The notes beneath the pieces are model-generated. The model had not been told where the DNA came from. It was given only the letters and a program-made list of their open reading frames with translations, and ran no database searches. From positions 3,534,001 through 3,598,000 of the forward strand of contig NZ_CP059068.1 in the NCBI RefSeq assembly GCF_017798165.1: DNA of 64,000 nucleotides, read 5' to 3'. Made by a program: the position numbers and the translations under genes. Within the stretch, counting starts at the first letter, position 1. Every line of letters begins with the position of its first letter. Below, piece after piece: positions 54,521 through 63,368 of the stretch. Source of the DNA: Rhodoferax sp. AJA081-3. Its GTDB lineage: Bacteria > Pseudomonadota > Gammaproteobacteria > Burkholderiales > Burkholderiaceae_C.

Positions 54521-56010
54521 ACACCATTTTTTTTCTGCTGTCCGTCCAGGCCGTTATGGGCGCTTTTGACAACCTGTGGCACCACGAGCTACAGGCCAAG
54601 CTGCCCCAGCGCATCTCGGCCCGCTACGAGTTGGCGCTGCACGCCGCGCGCGAGGCCATCTACGGCATCGTTTTTATCGGCCTGGCGTGGTTTGAATGGC
54701 GTGGTGCGTTTGCCGCTGTATTGGCTGCCATGCTGCTGACCGAACTGGGCATCACGCTGGCCGATTTTCTGGAGGAAGACCGCACCCGCAAGCTGCCACC
54801 GTTCGAGCGTGTGCTGCACACGGTGCTGACTATCAGCTACGGCCTGTTCCTGGGGTTGCTTGCGCCGGTGTTGTGGGGCTGGGCGCAGCGGGATACCGCT
54901 CTGGCGTTAACGCTACACGGCTGGATCTCCTGGCTGTGCACGGTCTACGGCGTGGGCGTGCTGGCCTGGAGTGTGCGCAATGTGCGGGCTGTCTTGCAAC
55001 TGAATCGTATGGCTGCGCAGGTGCGACCACCGGTGCCGTTGGCCAATGGCCATCGCATCACCCCCGCCGTGTTGGTGACCGGAGCCACCGGTTTTGTCGG
55101 CAGCGCCTTGGTGGCCGACCTGCTGCGCGATGGCCAACGTGTGATCGTGCTCTCGCGCGACCTGTTGCAAACCCGCGCCACCTTCGGCCCAGGCGTATGG
55201 GTGGTCGACCGTTTGGACGCCATCCCCAGCGAAACCCGCATAGACGCCGTCGTCAACCTGGCTGGCGCGCGCATACTGGGCCTGCCATGGACCGCGTCGC
55301 GCCGCCGTGAATTGCTGGCAAGCCGCGTCGGTGTCACCGCCGCCGTGGTGGACCTGATGCGCCGCCTGCAACAGCCACCGCGTGTACTGGTCAGCGCGTC
55401 GGCGGTAGGCTTCTATGGCGCATCTCCCCATGCATCGTTTGAGCCATTGGACGAAACCGCTGGTCCACGCCCTGGTGAGTTCCAGTCCGATTTGTGCGCT
55501 GCCATCGAACACGAGGCCCGCCGCGCCGAAGGTCTGGGTGTGCGTGTTGTGCGCTTGCGGTTTGGCGTCGTACTGGGCGGGGGCGATGGTGCGTATCCCA
55601 TGCTGGCCCTCAGCGCCCGCCTGGGGTTGGGCGCGGTACTGGGCAGCGGGCGCCAGCCTGCGCCTTGGATACACCTGGATGACGCGGTGGGTATGGTTCG
55701 TTTTGCGATGGCACAGGATACGCTGCGCGGCCCGGTCAATGCCGTCGCGCCGGACACCGTATCCCAGGCCCGGTTTGCACAGGCCCTGGCGGCATCCTTT
55801 GGCCGGCGCGTCTGGATGCGTGTGCCCGGTGCGCCTATGCGCGCTCTACTGGGGGAGATGTCTACACTGCTGCTGGATGGCCAGAATGCAAGGCCGCGGG
55901 CGGCAGTGGCCGCGGGTTACCGGTTTGCCTACCCTCGGCTGACATCTGCACTTATGGCCTTGGCTTTCCAAGACCCCGATATTGCCGCCGGGCTGTCTCA
56001 GGCGACATGA
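54517..56010 (+). CDS. Membrane domain - TIGR01777 NAD(P)-dependent epimerase fusion
   Basis: A 497-residue protein. The N-terminal ~165 residues have four or five transmembrane helices (VQAVMGAFDNLWHHELQAKLP is the start). The rest is a TIGR01777 short-chain dehydrogenase: NAD motif VLVTGATGFVGSAL, DAVVNLAGARI, the SASAVGFYG active-site region and PAPWIHLDDAVGMVRFA. Its start overlaps the DUF4166 stop. Two functions usually encoded separately are joined here. Substrate unknown. Confidence 0.82.
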   Translation: MNTIFFLLSVQAVMGAFDNLWHHELQAKLPQRISARYELALHAAREAIYGIVFIGLAWFEWRGAFAAVLAAMLLTELGITLADFLEEDRTRKLPPFERVLHTVLTISYGLFLGLLAPVLWGWAQRDTALALTLHGWISWLCTVYGVGVLAWSVRNVRAVLQLNRMAAQVRPPVPLANGHRITPAVLVTGATGFVGSALVADLLRDGQRVIVLSRDLLQTRATFGPGVWVVDRLDAIPSETRIDAVVNLAGARILGLPWTASRRRELLASRVGVTAAVVDLMRRLQQPPRVLVSASAVGFYGASPHASFEPLDETAGPRPGEFQSDLCAAIEHEARRAEGLGVRVVRLRFGVVLGGGDGAYPMLALSARLGLGAVLGSGRQPAPWIHLDDAVGMVRFAMAQDTLRGPVNAVAPDTVSQARFAQALAASFGRRVWMRVPGAPMRALLGEMSTLLLDGQNARPRAAVAAGYRFAYPRLTSALMALAFQDPDIAAGLSQAT

Positions 56011-56064
56011 ACACTCTGCGATGGCAGTGGACCCTTGCACTACAACCCGACATCGTTGCAAGCG

Positions 56065-56640
56065 TCAAATCAAATCGATTACATCCTTTAGGTGTGCAGC
56101 CGTTTGTGGAAGCTCCCTTCTCTCAAAGAGGTCCACCATTTGCGCTGCGGTGATTTCTGGTCTATTCCAGCGGACTCGCATTTTCTTTATTGCTGCAAGT
56201 GCTTTCGGGGGATTCAACATTATTTGGTTTCTCACAAACTGATCTGGCGTCTGCAATTCGATATCAAATCGCGTCAGAACAGAAAGCGGGAAGTCTTTAG
56301 TGTTTGAAGTAACTATTGCATCCGCATTTCCTCGGATTGCTGCAGCAAGCACATGCCTATCGTTGGGGTCTGGCAACTCAATCGAAGGAATGAATGCTTC
56401 GTACTCGACAACTAGGCAATCTGGTATTGCCGCACGCATGTGTTCTACTGCGTGCGCAATACTGGCTTCAGTGCCCGGCTTATTTTTGAGTAGCGCTTTT
56501 GTCCACTCCCTTTCAATTTCAACTGTCCATCTGGCCGTATACAAATCGGCATGCGCAAGGCTAAGCAGCACATCTCGCTGCAATCGAGGATACAGAACGC
56601 AAGCGTCAAGTATTGCTGTGTATCGCCCGCTCACAGCCAT
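56065..56640 (-). CDS. PIN-domain toxin
   Basis: A 191-residue PIN-type ribonuclease. The acidic residues expected at the active site are visible: the N-terminal Asp in AILDACVLYP, a Glu in IEREWTKAL, and PDPNDRHVLAAAIRGNADAIVTSNTKDF with the later Asp pair. The ATG overlaps the antitoxin stop by one base (TAATG). The region is visibly more AT-rich than its neighbours, suggesting transfer. It sits between two conserved loci, just upstream of proA on the opposite strand. Confidence 0.85.
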   Translation of the reverse strand: MAVSGRYTAILDACVLYPRLQRDVLLSLAHADLYTARWTVEIEREWTKALLKNKPGTEASIAHAVEHMRAAIPDCLVVEYEAFIPSIELPDPNDRHVLAAAIRGNADAIVTSNTKDFPLSVLTRFDIELQTPDQFVRNQIMLNPPKALAAIKKMRVRWNRPEITAAQMVDLFERRELPQTAAHLKDVIDLI

Positions 56641-57104
56641 TACAACTCCTGGCCTATCTCGTCAGAAGTCTGACGCAATTTAATGAGAGCATCTTCAGAC
56701 CTTTTCTTTTGTTGCTCCTGGTACCTGACCAGTGCTTCAAACTCGATTCGTCGATGGCTATTGACGAGACGACAGCTCAATCGCCGGGCCTCGATTTCCT
56801 TAATGACAAACGGACGGGAAACGTTTAAGAACGCTGCTGCTTCTTGTGTTGTCAACTCGCATTTTTGAGGGACAAGTAGCATTGGCTCTCGCTTCGCCAT
56901 CTGTCGCAACACATCCGCGAAGAATCGAAGAGCCCGGGGTGGAATCGTTAACACGGGCATATCGCCCCCCACCTCGCCAGTATCGATGGTTACCTTGATT
57001 TGATCAGCTTTTGAATGGTCCAAAGCAGAAACCAGGCACGCCCGCGCTACGGCCGCCATTTCCGCCTCAGCCACGCTGGCTGGATCGAGAACATGTTGAC
57101 TCAT
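56640..57104 (-). CDS. Antitoxin with excisionase-type helix-turn-helix
   Basis: A 154-residue protein from the ATG at 57104, with a strong AAGGAGG site; a longer frame reaches 57125. The middle contains [27 protein letters not shown], the DNA-binding helix-turn-helix of the excisionase/MerR-like group. A charged tail ([15 protein letters not shown]) may wrap the toxin. Gene order and one-base overlap fit a type II toxin-antitoxin pair with the following PIN protein. Confidence 0.82.
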   Translation of the reverse strand: MSQHVLDPASVAEAEMAAVARACLVSALDHSKADQIKVTIDTGEVGGDMPVLTIPPRALRFFADVLRQMAKREPMLLVPQKCELTTQEAAAFLNVSRPFVIKEIEARRLSCRLVNSHRRIEFEALVRYQEQQKKRSEDALIKLRQTSDEIGQEL

Positions 57105-57307
57105 ACTTCCTCCTTGCAGTTGCAATCGTAATCAAACAGACTACTTCAATTGGCATCAATCGCAATATTAGCAGTAAACGAAATATTCGCAATGAATTCA
57201 CGAGGGTTCTCGTAGGGGTTTCTTTCTTCACTGGTCAGGTGAGCGGACGTAACCTGCCCACGCTTAGCCGAGCTGTCCCATCTCCCAAACTCTGCCAAAA
57301 TCCCCCC

Positions 57308-58654
57308 ATGAACGCGCTCAATACCACCGAATACACCCACGCGTTGGGCTCTCAAGCAAAAGTGGCGTCAGCCCGCATGGCAGCTGCATCTACAGCTACT
57401 AAAAATATAGCGCTTCGCAAGTTGGCGGCTCTGCTGCGTGAGAACACCCAAGCCCTGCAAATCGACAACGCCAAGGACATTGAACGCGCCATCGCCAACG
57501 GCCTGTCCGCCCCCATGGTGGACCGCCTCAAGCTGACCCCCAAGGTGCTGGAGACCTGCGCCCAGGGTTGTGAGCAGCTGGCGGCCATGGCCGATGTGAT
57601 TGGCGAGATCATTGGCATGAAACAGCAGCCCAGCGGCATTCGTGTGGGGCAAATGCGGGTGCCGATTGGTGTGTTCGGCATGATTTTCGAGAGCCGGCCG
57701 AATGTGACGATTGAGGCGGCCAGCCTGTCCATCAAGAGTGGCAACGCCTGTATTTTGCGCGGCGGCTCCGAGGCGATTGAGTCCAACAAGGCGCTGGCCA
57801 AGCTGGTGCAGCAGGCGCTGGTGGAAAGTGGTCTGCCGGCCGATGCCGTGCAACTGGTGCAGACCACGGACCGCGAGGTCGTCGGCCAGCTCATCGCCAT
57901 GCCGCAGTATGTGGACGTCATCATCCCGCGTGGTGGCAAGGGCCTGATCGAGCGCATCAGCCGCGACGCCAAGGTGCCGGTCATCAAACACCTGGACGGC
58001 AACTGCCATGTCTACGTGGACGACCCCTGCGACATCGACATGGCGGTCAAGGTGGTGGACAACGCCAAGACCAACAAATACAGCCCCTGCAATGCGGCCG
58101 AGGGCCTGCTGGTGGCCCGCGGGGTGGCAAATGTGTTCCTGCCGCGCATCGGTGTGGTGTTTGCCGCCAAAGGTGTGGAGATGCGCTGTGATGCCGCGGC
58201 GCTGCAGATTCTTCAGTCAAATCTGCCTCTAGCCCCCGTGGAATATGCACAGAACGCTATCAAATCAGGAGTAATTGCTGGCCATGCCGAACCTGTCAAG
58301 CTGACGCCGGCAACCGAGCAGGACTGGTCTGAGGAATACCTGGCCCCCATCATCAGCATCAAGGTGGTGGAGGGGCTGGACGAGGCGATAACCCACATCA
58401 ACCAGTACAGCAGCCACCACACCGACGCCATCCTGACCCGCGACCACATGCACGCCCAGCGCTTTCTCCGTGAGGTGGACTCGGCCAGTGTCATGGTTAA
58501 TACCAGTACACGCTTCGCCGATGGTTTTGAATTTGGCCTGGGTGCGGAAATCGGCATCAGCACCGACAAGTTCCACGCCCGTGGCCCGGTCGGCATCGAA
58601 GGGCTGACCTCGCTGAAATATGTGGTCCTGGGCGACGGCGAAGTCCGGGCCTAA
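57308..58654 (+). CDS. proA: Gamma-glutamyl phosphate reductase ProA, with a repeat-derived insert
   Basis: NADPH-dependent reduction of gamma-glutamyl phosphate in proline synthesis. It has 448 residues from the ATG at 57308 ([14 protein letters not shown]), against 417 in E. coli. A longer frame upstream is an artefact. The catalytic Cys is in [12 protein letters not shown], and [27 protein letters not shown] is the family signature. Near residues 301-328 there is extra sequence ([20 protein letters not shown]) encoded by a family A repeat. In this order proA usually follows holA directly; here about 8.7 kb separates them. Confidence 0.94.
   Translation: MNALNTTEYTHALGSQAKVASARMAAASTATKNIALRKLAALLRENTQALQIDNAKDIERAIANGLSAPMVDRLKLTPKVLETCAQGCEQLAAMADVIGEIIGMKQQPSGIRVGQMRVPIGVFGMIFESRPNVTIEAASLSIKSGNACILRGGSEAIESNKALAKLVQQALVESGLPADAVQLVQTTDREVVGQLIAMPQYVDVIIPRGGKGLIERISRDAKVPVIKHLDGNCHVYVDDPCDIDMAVKVVDNAKTNKYSPCNAAEGLLVARGVANVFLPRIGVVFAAKGVEMRCDAAALQILQSNLPLAPVEYAQNAIKSGVIAGHAEPVKLTPATEQDWSEEYLAPIISIKVVEGLDEAITHINQYSSHHTDAILTRDHMHAQRFLREVDSASVMVNTSTRFADGFEFGLGAEIGISTDKFHARGPVGIEGLTSLKYVVLGDGEVRA
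58211..58275 (+). repeat. Dispersed short repeat, family A, in frame inside proA
   Basis: AAATCTGCCTCTAGCCCCCG, a spacer, then GCTATCAAAT. It differs at few positions from the intergenic copy at 42628 over the first 20 bases, so it is a clear member. The frame is kept and about 25 residues are added. Confidence 0.72.
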
Positions 58655-58671
58655 GGCGCAGACCACAGCCA

Positions 58672-58735
58672 AATGGGGCCGCAGCCCCCGTATGGATTGC
58701 CTGGGCTGCCCCTAAAAGCGTAGCAAACAACCGGT
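58672..58735 (+). repeat. Dispersed short repeat, family A, diverged copy after proA
   Basis: GGGGCCGCAGCCCCCGTATG, a spacer, then GGGCTGCCCCTAAAAGCGTAGC. The CAGCCC/GGGCTG arms can pair and may end proA transcription, though no T-run follows. Confidence 0.5.
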
Positions 58736-59022
58736 TAGATGTGTTTACCGGTCTGTTATTGGTATCTAACTTGCTGACAACTTCCCGCTCTATGGGCGGG
58801 GCCAAGCTGCGCCCATTTTCCCCTTGTCTCCCATAAAGCGTAGTGTTGTGCACCGCTGGTGTGTAGCTTTTGGAGCTTCGTGCACATTTTAAAGACCAAA
58901 ATACAGACCACTGGTATGGAAATTCTTGGCGTTTTGGGCTACTTGGGGCTACAAAAAAGCAACAACCGGGTAAACACCGTAGACATTTGGCAAAATTGGT
59001 AGCATAGTGGCATTCATATTAG

Positions 59023-59065
59023 TTAATTGGTATGTGAAGCGTAAATACCGCCGATTAATTGGTAT
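59023..59065. promoter_or_regulatory. Repeated TTAATTGGTAT operator half-sites
   Basis: TTAATTGGTAT occurs at 59023-59033 and again at 59055-59065, 32 bases apart. An inverted ATACC at 59045-59049 makes a GGTAT-N11-ATACC palindrome with the first. The half-site resembles the left half of the AATTGGTATACCAATT operator of UxuR/ExuR-type GntR regulators of hexuronate use. It lies 42-84 bases before the receptor ATG. Confidence 0.5.
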
Positions 59066-59106
59066 CTCCAGATAAACGATTGAACCCAACCACCCTAAAG
59101 GAAAAC

Positions 59107-61695
59107 ATGAAGCTAACTCGTACCCCCATAGCCTCGGCGGTCGCAGTTGTTCTCATGGGTGTCATGGCCTCCAGCCACGCCCAGCAGACCGCAGCCCCAG
59201 CAGAAATGAACGCAGTCACCGTGACGGGTATCCGTGCGTCGCTGCAAACGGCCGTCAATGTCAAGCGCAACGCCACCTCCATCGTGGATGCGGTGTCTGC
59301 CGAAGACGTGGGCAAGCTGCCTGACTCGGATGTCGGCGAGGCGATGGGCCGTATTCCCGGCGTAGCGGTAGGCCGCGCGTTTGGTCAGGGTGCCTCGGTC
59401 TCCATTCGCGGCTCCGACCCACAAATGACCTACACCACGCTGAACGGTCAAACCATTGCTTCTACGGGCTGGTACGACCAACAAGCCGTCGACCGTTCGT
59501 TCAACTACTCGCTGCTGCCCTCCGTATTTATCGGCGGCATGGAGGTGTACAAGTCTTCACAGGCTGATTTGACCGAAGGTGGTATCGGCGGAACCGTGAT
59601 CGTCAAGACCCGCAAGCCACTGGATTTGCCTTCAGGCCAGGCGTTTGTCGGCGCCAAGGTCGGCAAGGGCACTGTCAGTACCGACCTCACCAAAGAAGTA
59701 TCCGGCCTCTACAGCTGGAAGAACAACGAGAAGACTTTCGGCGTGCTGGTGGCAGCCGCCCGTGAGCAGGGCGACTACCGTCGCCTGGGCAACGAAACCC
59801 TGGCCGGTTGGGGTGGCTCCATGTCTGCCAATGCCTTTGTGCAGGAACGCCAGCGCGATGCATTCAACCTGACGCTGCAAGCCCGTCCTGCTACCGGTGT
59901 TGAACTGGGATTGACCCAGACCAACTTCAAACTCAAGGGCGACAACTCCAATTCCTCACTCTTTATTTTCCAAGCGGACTCCTGCACCAATGTCAGCCCG
60001 CTGGACGCGAACCTGTGCTTGGCCAGCAACACCGCTGCGCCCGGCAAGAAGGCAGCTGCTCCGTACTTCCAAACCTTTGCACGTATCGGCACGATGACTT
60101 CCGACAGCACCGTGTTGAACGGCTCGTACAAGACCGACGGCTTCAAGATCGAAGGCGTATTGGGGACCACCAAGGCAGACGGCGGAACTTCCTTCACGGC
60201 GAACTACGGCGCTTCCGCCGCCCCCTGGAATGGCTCCATCAACTCCATGGGCAAACGCATCGAGTTGAGCCCCGTCAACGCGAATGTGACGGGGCTGCCA
60301 TCGCAGTATGACTCCGGTGGCGGTTCATGGGCCATTGTGCGCCAGCCCAACTCCGACAAGGAGAACTTTGCACAAGCCGACGTGAGTGTGGATCTCGACT
60401 GGGGCGTGATTCAGTCCTTCAAGACGGGCGTGCGGGTTGCCAAACACACGTTCACGAAGCAGGCTGATCGTCCTACGCTGAAGGCTTTTGGAACCGTGCC
60501 ATTCGGAGCCATCTATGGTGGCTCGGAGCCCTTGGGCTTCGAAATGAACGCACCCAGGGCCAACTTGGGCGCAATGGTGACGGACGCCACGCAGTACATC
60601 ACTGGATGGGTGATGGACCGCAGCGCCTACGGGGAGCTGAACGAAGACAACAAGGCCGCCTACGGCATGTTCAATTTTGAAAAAGGCGCACTGCGCGGCA
60701 ATTTCGGCCTGCGCTATATCGGCACCGACATCAGCGCTTCCGGTTACCAGTTTGACAGCACCGTGGCCAATCAATCCATCAGCCAAAACAATGGCTGGAG
60801 TACTGGTCTGATGACGAAGACTGCGAACTACAACGACGTGTTGCCCAGTGTCAACGTAGCGTGGGATCTGAACAAGAACACGATTCTGCGCCTAGCTGCT
60901 GCCCAGGCCATTACGCGCCCGAACTATGGCGACATGTTCCTGGGTGGAAGCGTTCAGGGCTTCAACGACACCATTGCGGGTAACGAAGCGGTCACCATCG
61001 GTAACCCCGCTTTGAAGCCGCAAAAGTCTGCCCAGTTTGACTTGGGTGTGGAGTACTACTACGGCAAGGGCAACCTGATCGCGGTGACCTATTTCCACAA
61101 GGACGTCGACAACTTCATTACCGCCCAAACCCAGAGAAACCAAAAAATTGGTCTGGTCAGCCCGGACTCCAAGCTTGACAACTGGACCGTCAATACCGTC
61201 ACCAATGCCGGCGGCGGCAAGATCGACGGTCTGGAGTTCCAGATCAACCACGGCTTTGACAATGGTTTTGGTGTGGCGGCCAACTACACCTATGCGGACG
61301 CAACAGCACCGTCTGCCAGTTATGCTGACGAGCTGAATCTGTTCACCGCATCCTCGCGCAACACCGCCAATCTGGTGGGCTACTGGGAAAACGCGGTTTA
61401 CTCGGCGCGTCTTGCATACAACTGGCGTTCGGAGTACATGATCCGTGAAACGGGTTTCTATTCGAATCGCAAACACGACGCCTTTGGAACGCTGGACCTG
61501 TCCTTGGGCTGGAACATCACGAAAGACCTGAAACTGGCATTCGAAGCCCTCAATTTGCTGAAGGCGGATGACATCCAGTACGGCGCGGCTGCGCCGAACA
61601 ACACCAAGTTGGCGGCAGAACTGCGTGCCGGTTACCCTGCTTGGTCCTTCAAGGGTGAAACAACCTACCGTGCGAGCTTGACTGCCAAGTTCTAA
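59107..61695 (+). CDS. TonB-dependent receptor (Xanthomonas/Caulobacter oligosaccharide type)
   Basis: An 862-residue outer-membrane receptor from the ATG at 59107 (AAAGGA upstream). The signal peptide ends SSHAQQ. The plug begins NAVTVTGIRASLQTAVNVKRNATSIVDAVSAEDVGKLPDSDVGEAMGRIPGVAV, the classic opening of the large receptor subfamily linked to carbohydrate uptake. The barrel ends YRASLTAKF with a terminal aromatic. A strong terminator follows, then a halogenase-like gene, a pairing often seen in such clusters. Substrate unknown; the half-sites upstream hint at uronic acids. Confidence 0.9.
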   Translation: MKLTRTPIASAVAVVLMGVMASSHAQQTAAPAEMNAVTVTGIRASLQTAVNVKRNATSIVDAVSAEDVGKLPDSDVGEAMGRIPGVAVGRAFGQGASVSIRGSDPQMTYTTLNGQTIASTGWYDQQAVDRSFNYSLLPSVFIGGMEVYKSSQADLTEGGIGGTVIVKTRKPLDLPSGQAFVGAKVGKGTVSTDLTKEVSGLYSWKNNEKTFGVLVAAAREQGDYRRLGNETLAGWGGSMSANAFVQERQRDAFNLTLQARPATGVELGLTQTNFKLKGDNSNSSLFIFQADSCTNVSPLDANLCLASNTAAPGKKAAAPYFQTFARIGTMTSDSTVLNGSYKTDGFKIEGVLGTTKADGGTSFTANYGASAAPWNGSINSMGKRIELSPVNANVTGLPSQYDSGGGSWAIVRQPNSDKENFAQADVSVDLDWGVIQSFKTGVRVAKHTFTKQADRPTLKAFGTVPFGAIYGGSEPLGFEMNAPRANLGAMVTDATQYITGWVMDRSAYGELNEDNKAAYGMFNFEKGALRGNFGLRYIGTDISASGYQFDSTVANQSISQNNGWSTGLMTKTANYNDVLPSVNVAWDLNKNTILRLAAAQAITRPNYGDMFLGGSVQGFNDTIAGNEAVTIGNPALKPQKSAQFDLGVEYYYGKGNLIAVTYFHKDVDNFITAQTQRNQKIGLVSPDSKLDNWTVNTVTNAGGGKIDGLEFQINHGFDNGFGVAANYTYADATAPSASYADELNLFTASSRNTANLVGYWENAVYSARLAYNWRSEYMIRETGFYSNRKHDAFGTLDLSLGWNITKDLKLAFEALNLLKADDIQYGAAAPNNTKLAAELRAGYPAWSFKGETTYRASLTAKF

Positions 61696-61718
61696 TTGCT
61701 TGAACTGGTGAAGTAGCG

Positions 61719-61748
61719 AAAGGGTCCAGTGGTACTGGGCCCTTTTTT
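61719..61748 (+). terminator. Rho-independent terminator after the receptor gene
   Basis: Stem AAAGGGTCCAGT/ACTGGGCCCTTT (61719-61730, 61734-61745; one wobble) with loop GGT and a T-run. It separates the receptor gene from the halogenase-like gene, which may depend on read-through or its own promoter. Confidence 0.88.
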
Positions 61749-61783
61749 CTTGCTTTGACACCCATCAGTACCTTCAATCGCAT

Positions 61784-63301
61784 ATGACTATCAACCACAT
61801 CGCCATCATTGGCGGCGGGACAGCCGGGTGGCTGGCCGCCAACCACCTGGGGTTCGAGCTGCGGCTGGATCCATCGGTCAAGATCACTGTCATTGAATCG
61901 CCTGACATTCCAACCATCGGTGTGGGCGAAGGCACGGTTCCTGCCATCAAAAAATCGCTGCGCAAATTCGGCATTTCTGAAGCGGAGCTCATTGTCAGCT
62001 GCGACGCAACCTTCAAACTGGGAATCAAATTTGAAAACTGGCTGGATGCGTCCGTGCATGGTCACGGCCATTGTTACTACCACCCGTTCACTGCGCCCTA
62101 TCCTGGTGGTTTCGACGTTACACCTTACTACTTGGAGAATCGCGATAACTTGCAGTTCTCGGAACTCACCGAGGCATTCCCAGTGGCCGAGGCCATGCGC
62201 AGCCCCAAGCGGGTTTCGTCCGAGCCCTATCAGGGTGAGGTGGAGTACGCCTACCATGTCAATGCACAAAAATTCGCGGTCCTTCTGGCAAAAAATGCCC
62301 AGGAAAAGTTTGGGGTGCACCATCGGAGCGCGACCGTTGTCGGTGCTACACGCAGTGCCGATGGGTCGATAGAAAGCCTGCTCATTGAAGGGGGCGAGCG
62401 ACTGCCTTTTGACTTCTACGTGGATTGCAGCGGGTTTTCCGGTTCGCTGGTTGGCAAGGTGCTGGAGACAAAGTTTGTCGACAAGTCGCATCAGATCTTG
62501 ACGGACCGCGCCCTGGTTCAGCAAGTTGCCACCAGTGAAGGTGATGAGGTGCCGCCCTACACGTTGGCAACCGCGCATGCGGCAGGCTGGATTTGGGACA
62601 TTCCAGTTTTCAACCGTCGGGGGACCGGGTTTGTTTATTCAAGCGCCCACGTGACGGACGACCAGGCGGCCGCGCAATTCCAAGAGTACTTGGGCATCCA
62701 CGATAGCCAGTTTTCTCCGCGCAAAATCCCCATGAAGATCGGCTACCGCAAAGATTTCTGGTCGCACAACTGCATAGCGCTGGGACTGTCCCACGGCTTT
62801 GTTGAGCCGCTGGAGGCGACCTCCATCCTGTTGACAGATTTTTCGGCCGATCTCTTCTCGCAGAATTTTCCGCGCTACAAGTCAGAAATGCCCCGATTAC
62901 GGGAGCACTGCAATCGCATCGTCGAGTGCGCATGGGAGCGCATCATTGATTTTGTGCAAATGCACTATCTGATTTCCGACCGCAGTGACAGCGATTTTTG
63001 GAAGGCAAACCAAACGTCGCCGCATGTGTCGGACCATCTGTCGAGCCTGTTGGAACGATGGCGCGTACTGCCGCCCAAGAATTCTGACTTGCTCTATCGG
63101 TTTGAGTTATTTGACATTTCAAACTATCTGCATGTCTTGTATGGTATGCGTTATGACACGCGCAACGCGCCCATGTCGGACTACATACGCAGCGAGAGCC
63201 AGGCCGCGGTGGAGCAAGTCAAGAAAAAGGCGGCCTTTCTGGCCACCCACCTACCCGGCCATCGGGAATGGCTGGTTGGCCTGCGCCAGGCGGTCTTGTA
63301 A
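61784..63301 (+). CDS. Flavin-dependent (tryptophan-type) halogenase-like protein
   Basis: A 505-residue flavoprotein. The FAD motif is AIIGGGTAGWLAANHL. The halogenase motif W-x-W-x-I-P is present as AGWIWDIPVFN. The lysine that forms the chloramine in PrnA-like enzymes appears in CDATFKLGIKF. The partner glutamate lies in GFVEPLEATSILL. So the known catalytic set looks complete. It follows a TonB-dependent receptor, the usual setting for the uncharacterised halogenase-like genes of polysaccharide-uptake loci, where no halogenation substrate is known. No dedicated flavin reductase gene is adjacent. Confidence 0.85.
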   Translation: MTINHIAIIGGGTAGWLAANHLGFELRLDPSVKITVIESPDIPTIGVGEGTVPAIKKSLRKFGISEAELIVSCDATFKLGIKFENWLDASVHGHGHCYYHPFTAPYPGGFDVTPYYLENRDNLQFSELTEAFPVAEAMRSPKRVSSEPYQGEVEYAYHVNAQKFAVLLAKNAQEKFGVHHRSATVVGATRSADGSIESLLIEGGERLPFDFYVDCSGFSGSLVGKVLETKFVDKSHQILTDRALVQQVATSEGDEVPPYTLATAHAAGWIWDIPVFNRRGTGFVYSSAHVTDDQAAAQFQEYLGIHDSQFSPRKIPMKIGYRKDFWSHNCIALGLSHGFVEPLEATSILLTDFSADLFSQNFPRYKSEMPRLREHCNRIVECAWERIIDFVQMHYLISDRSDSDFWKANQTSPHVSDHLSSLLERWRVLPPKNSDLLYRFELFDISNYLHVLYGMRYDTRNAPMSDYIRSESQAAVEQVKKKAAFLATHLPGHREWLVGLRQAVL

Positions 63302-63368
63302 AAGGGGAACTCGCCCATAGATCCTAGAATCATGTTTTGACGCCCCGCGTATTCCCATAAAGGCCCGC

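Larger units (their letters stand above)
58655..59106. other. 452-bp spacer between proA and the TonB-dependent receptor gene
   Basis: It contains a diverged family A repeat (58672-58735) and a series of GGTAT half-sites: 58761, 58912, 59029 and 59061 forward, and ATACC at 59045. It is AT-rich near the receptor start, where a promoter is expected. No gene seen. Confidence 0.6.

Noticed and set aside
57011..57307. Upstream extension of proA, adding about 99 residues
   Set aside because: The extension runs through the antitoxin promoter region and an AT-rich stretch with no family similarity. ProA proteins begin near the ATG at 57308.
57365..57420. Possible family A repeat in the 5' part of proA (AGCTACTAAAAATATAGCG)
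   Set aside because: Only the hairpin-like half is present and the encoded residues ([14 protein letters not shown]) align with normal ProA. It is probably ordinary coding sequence.
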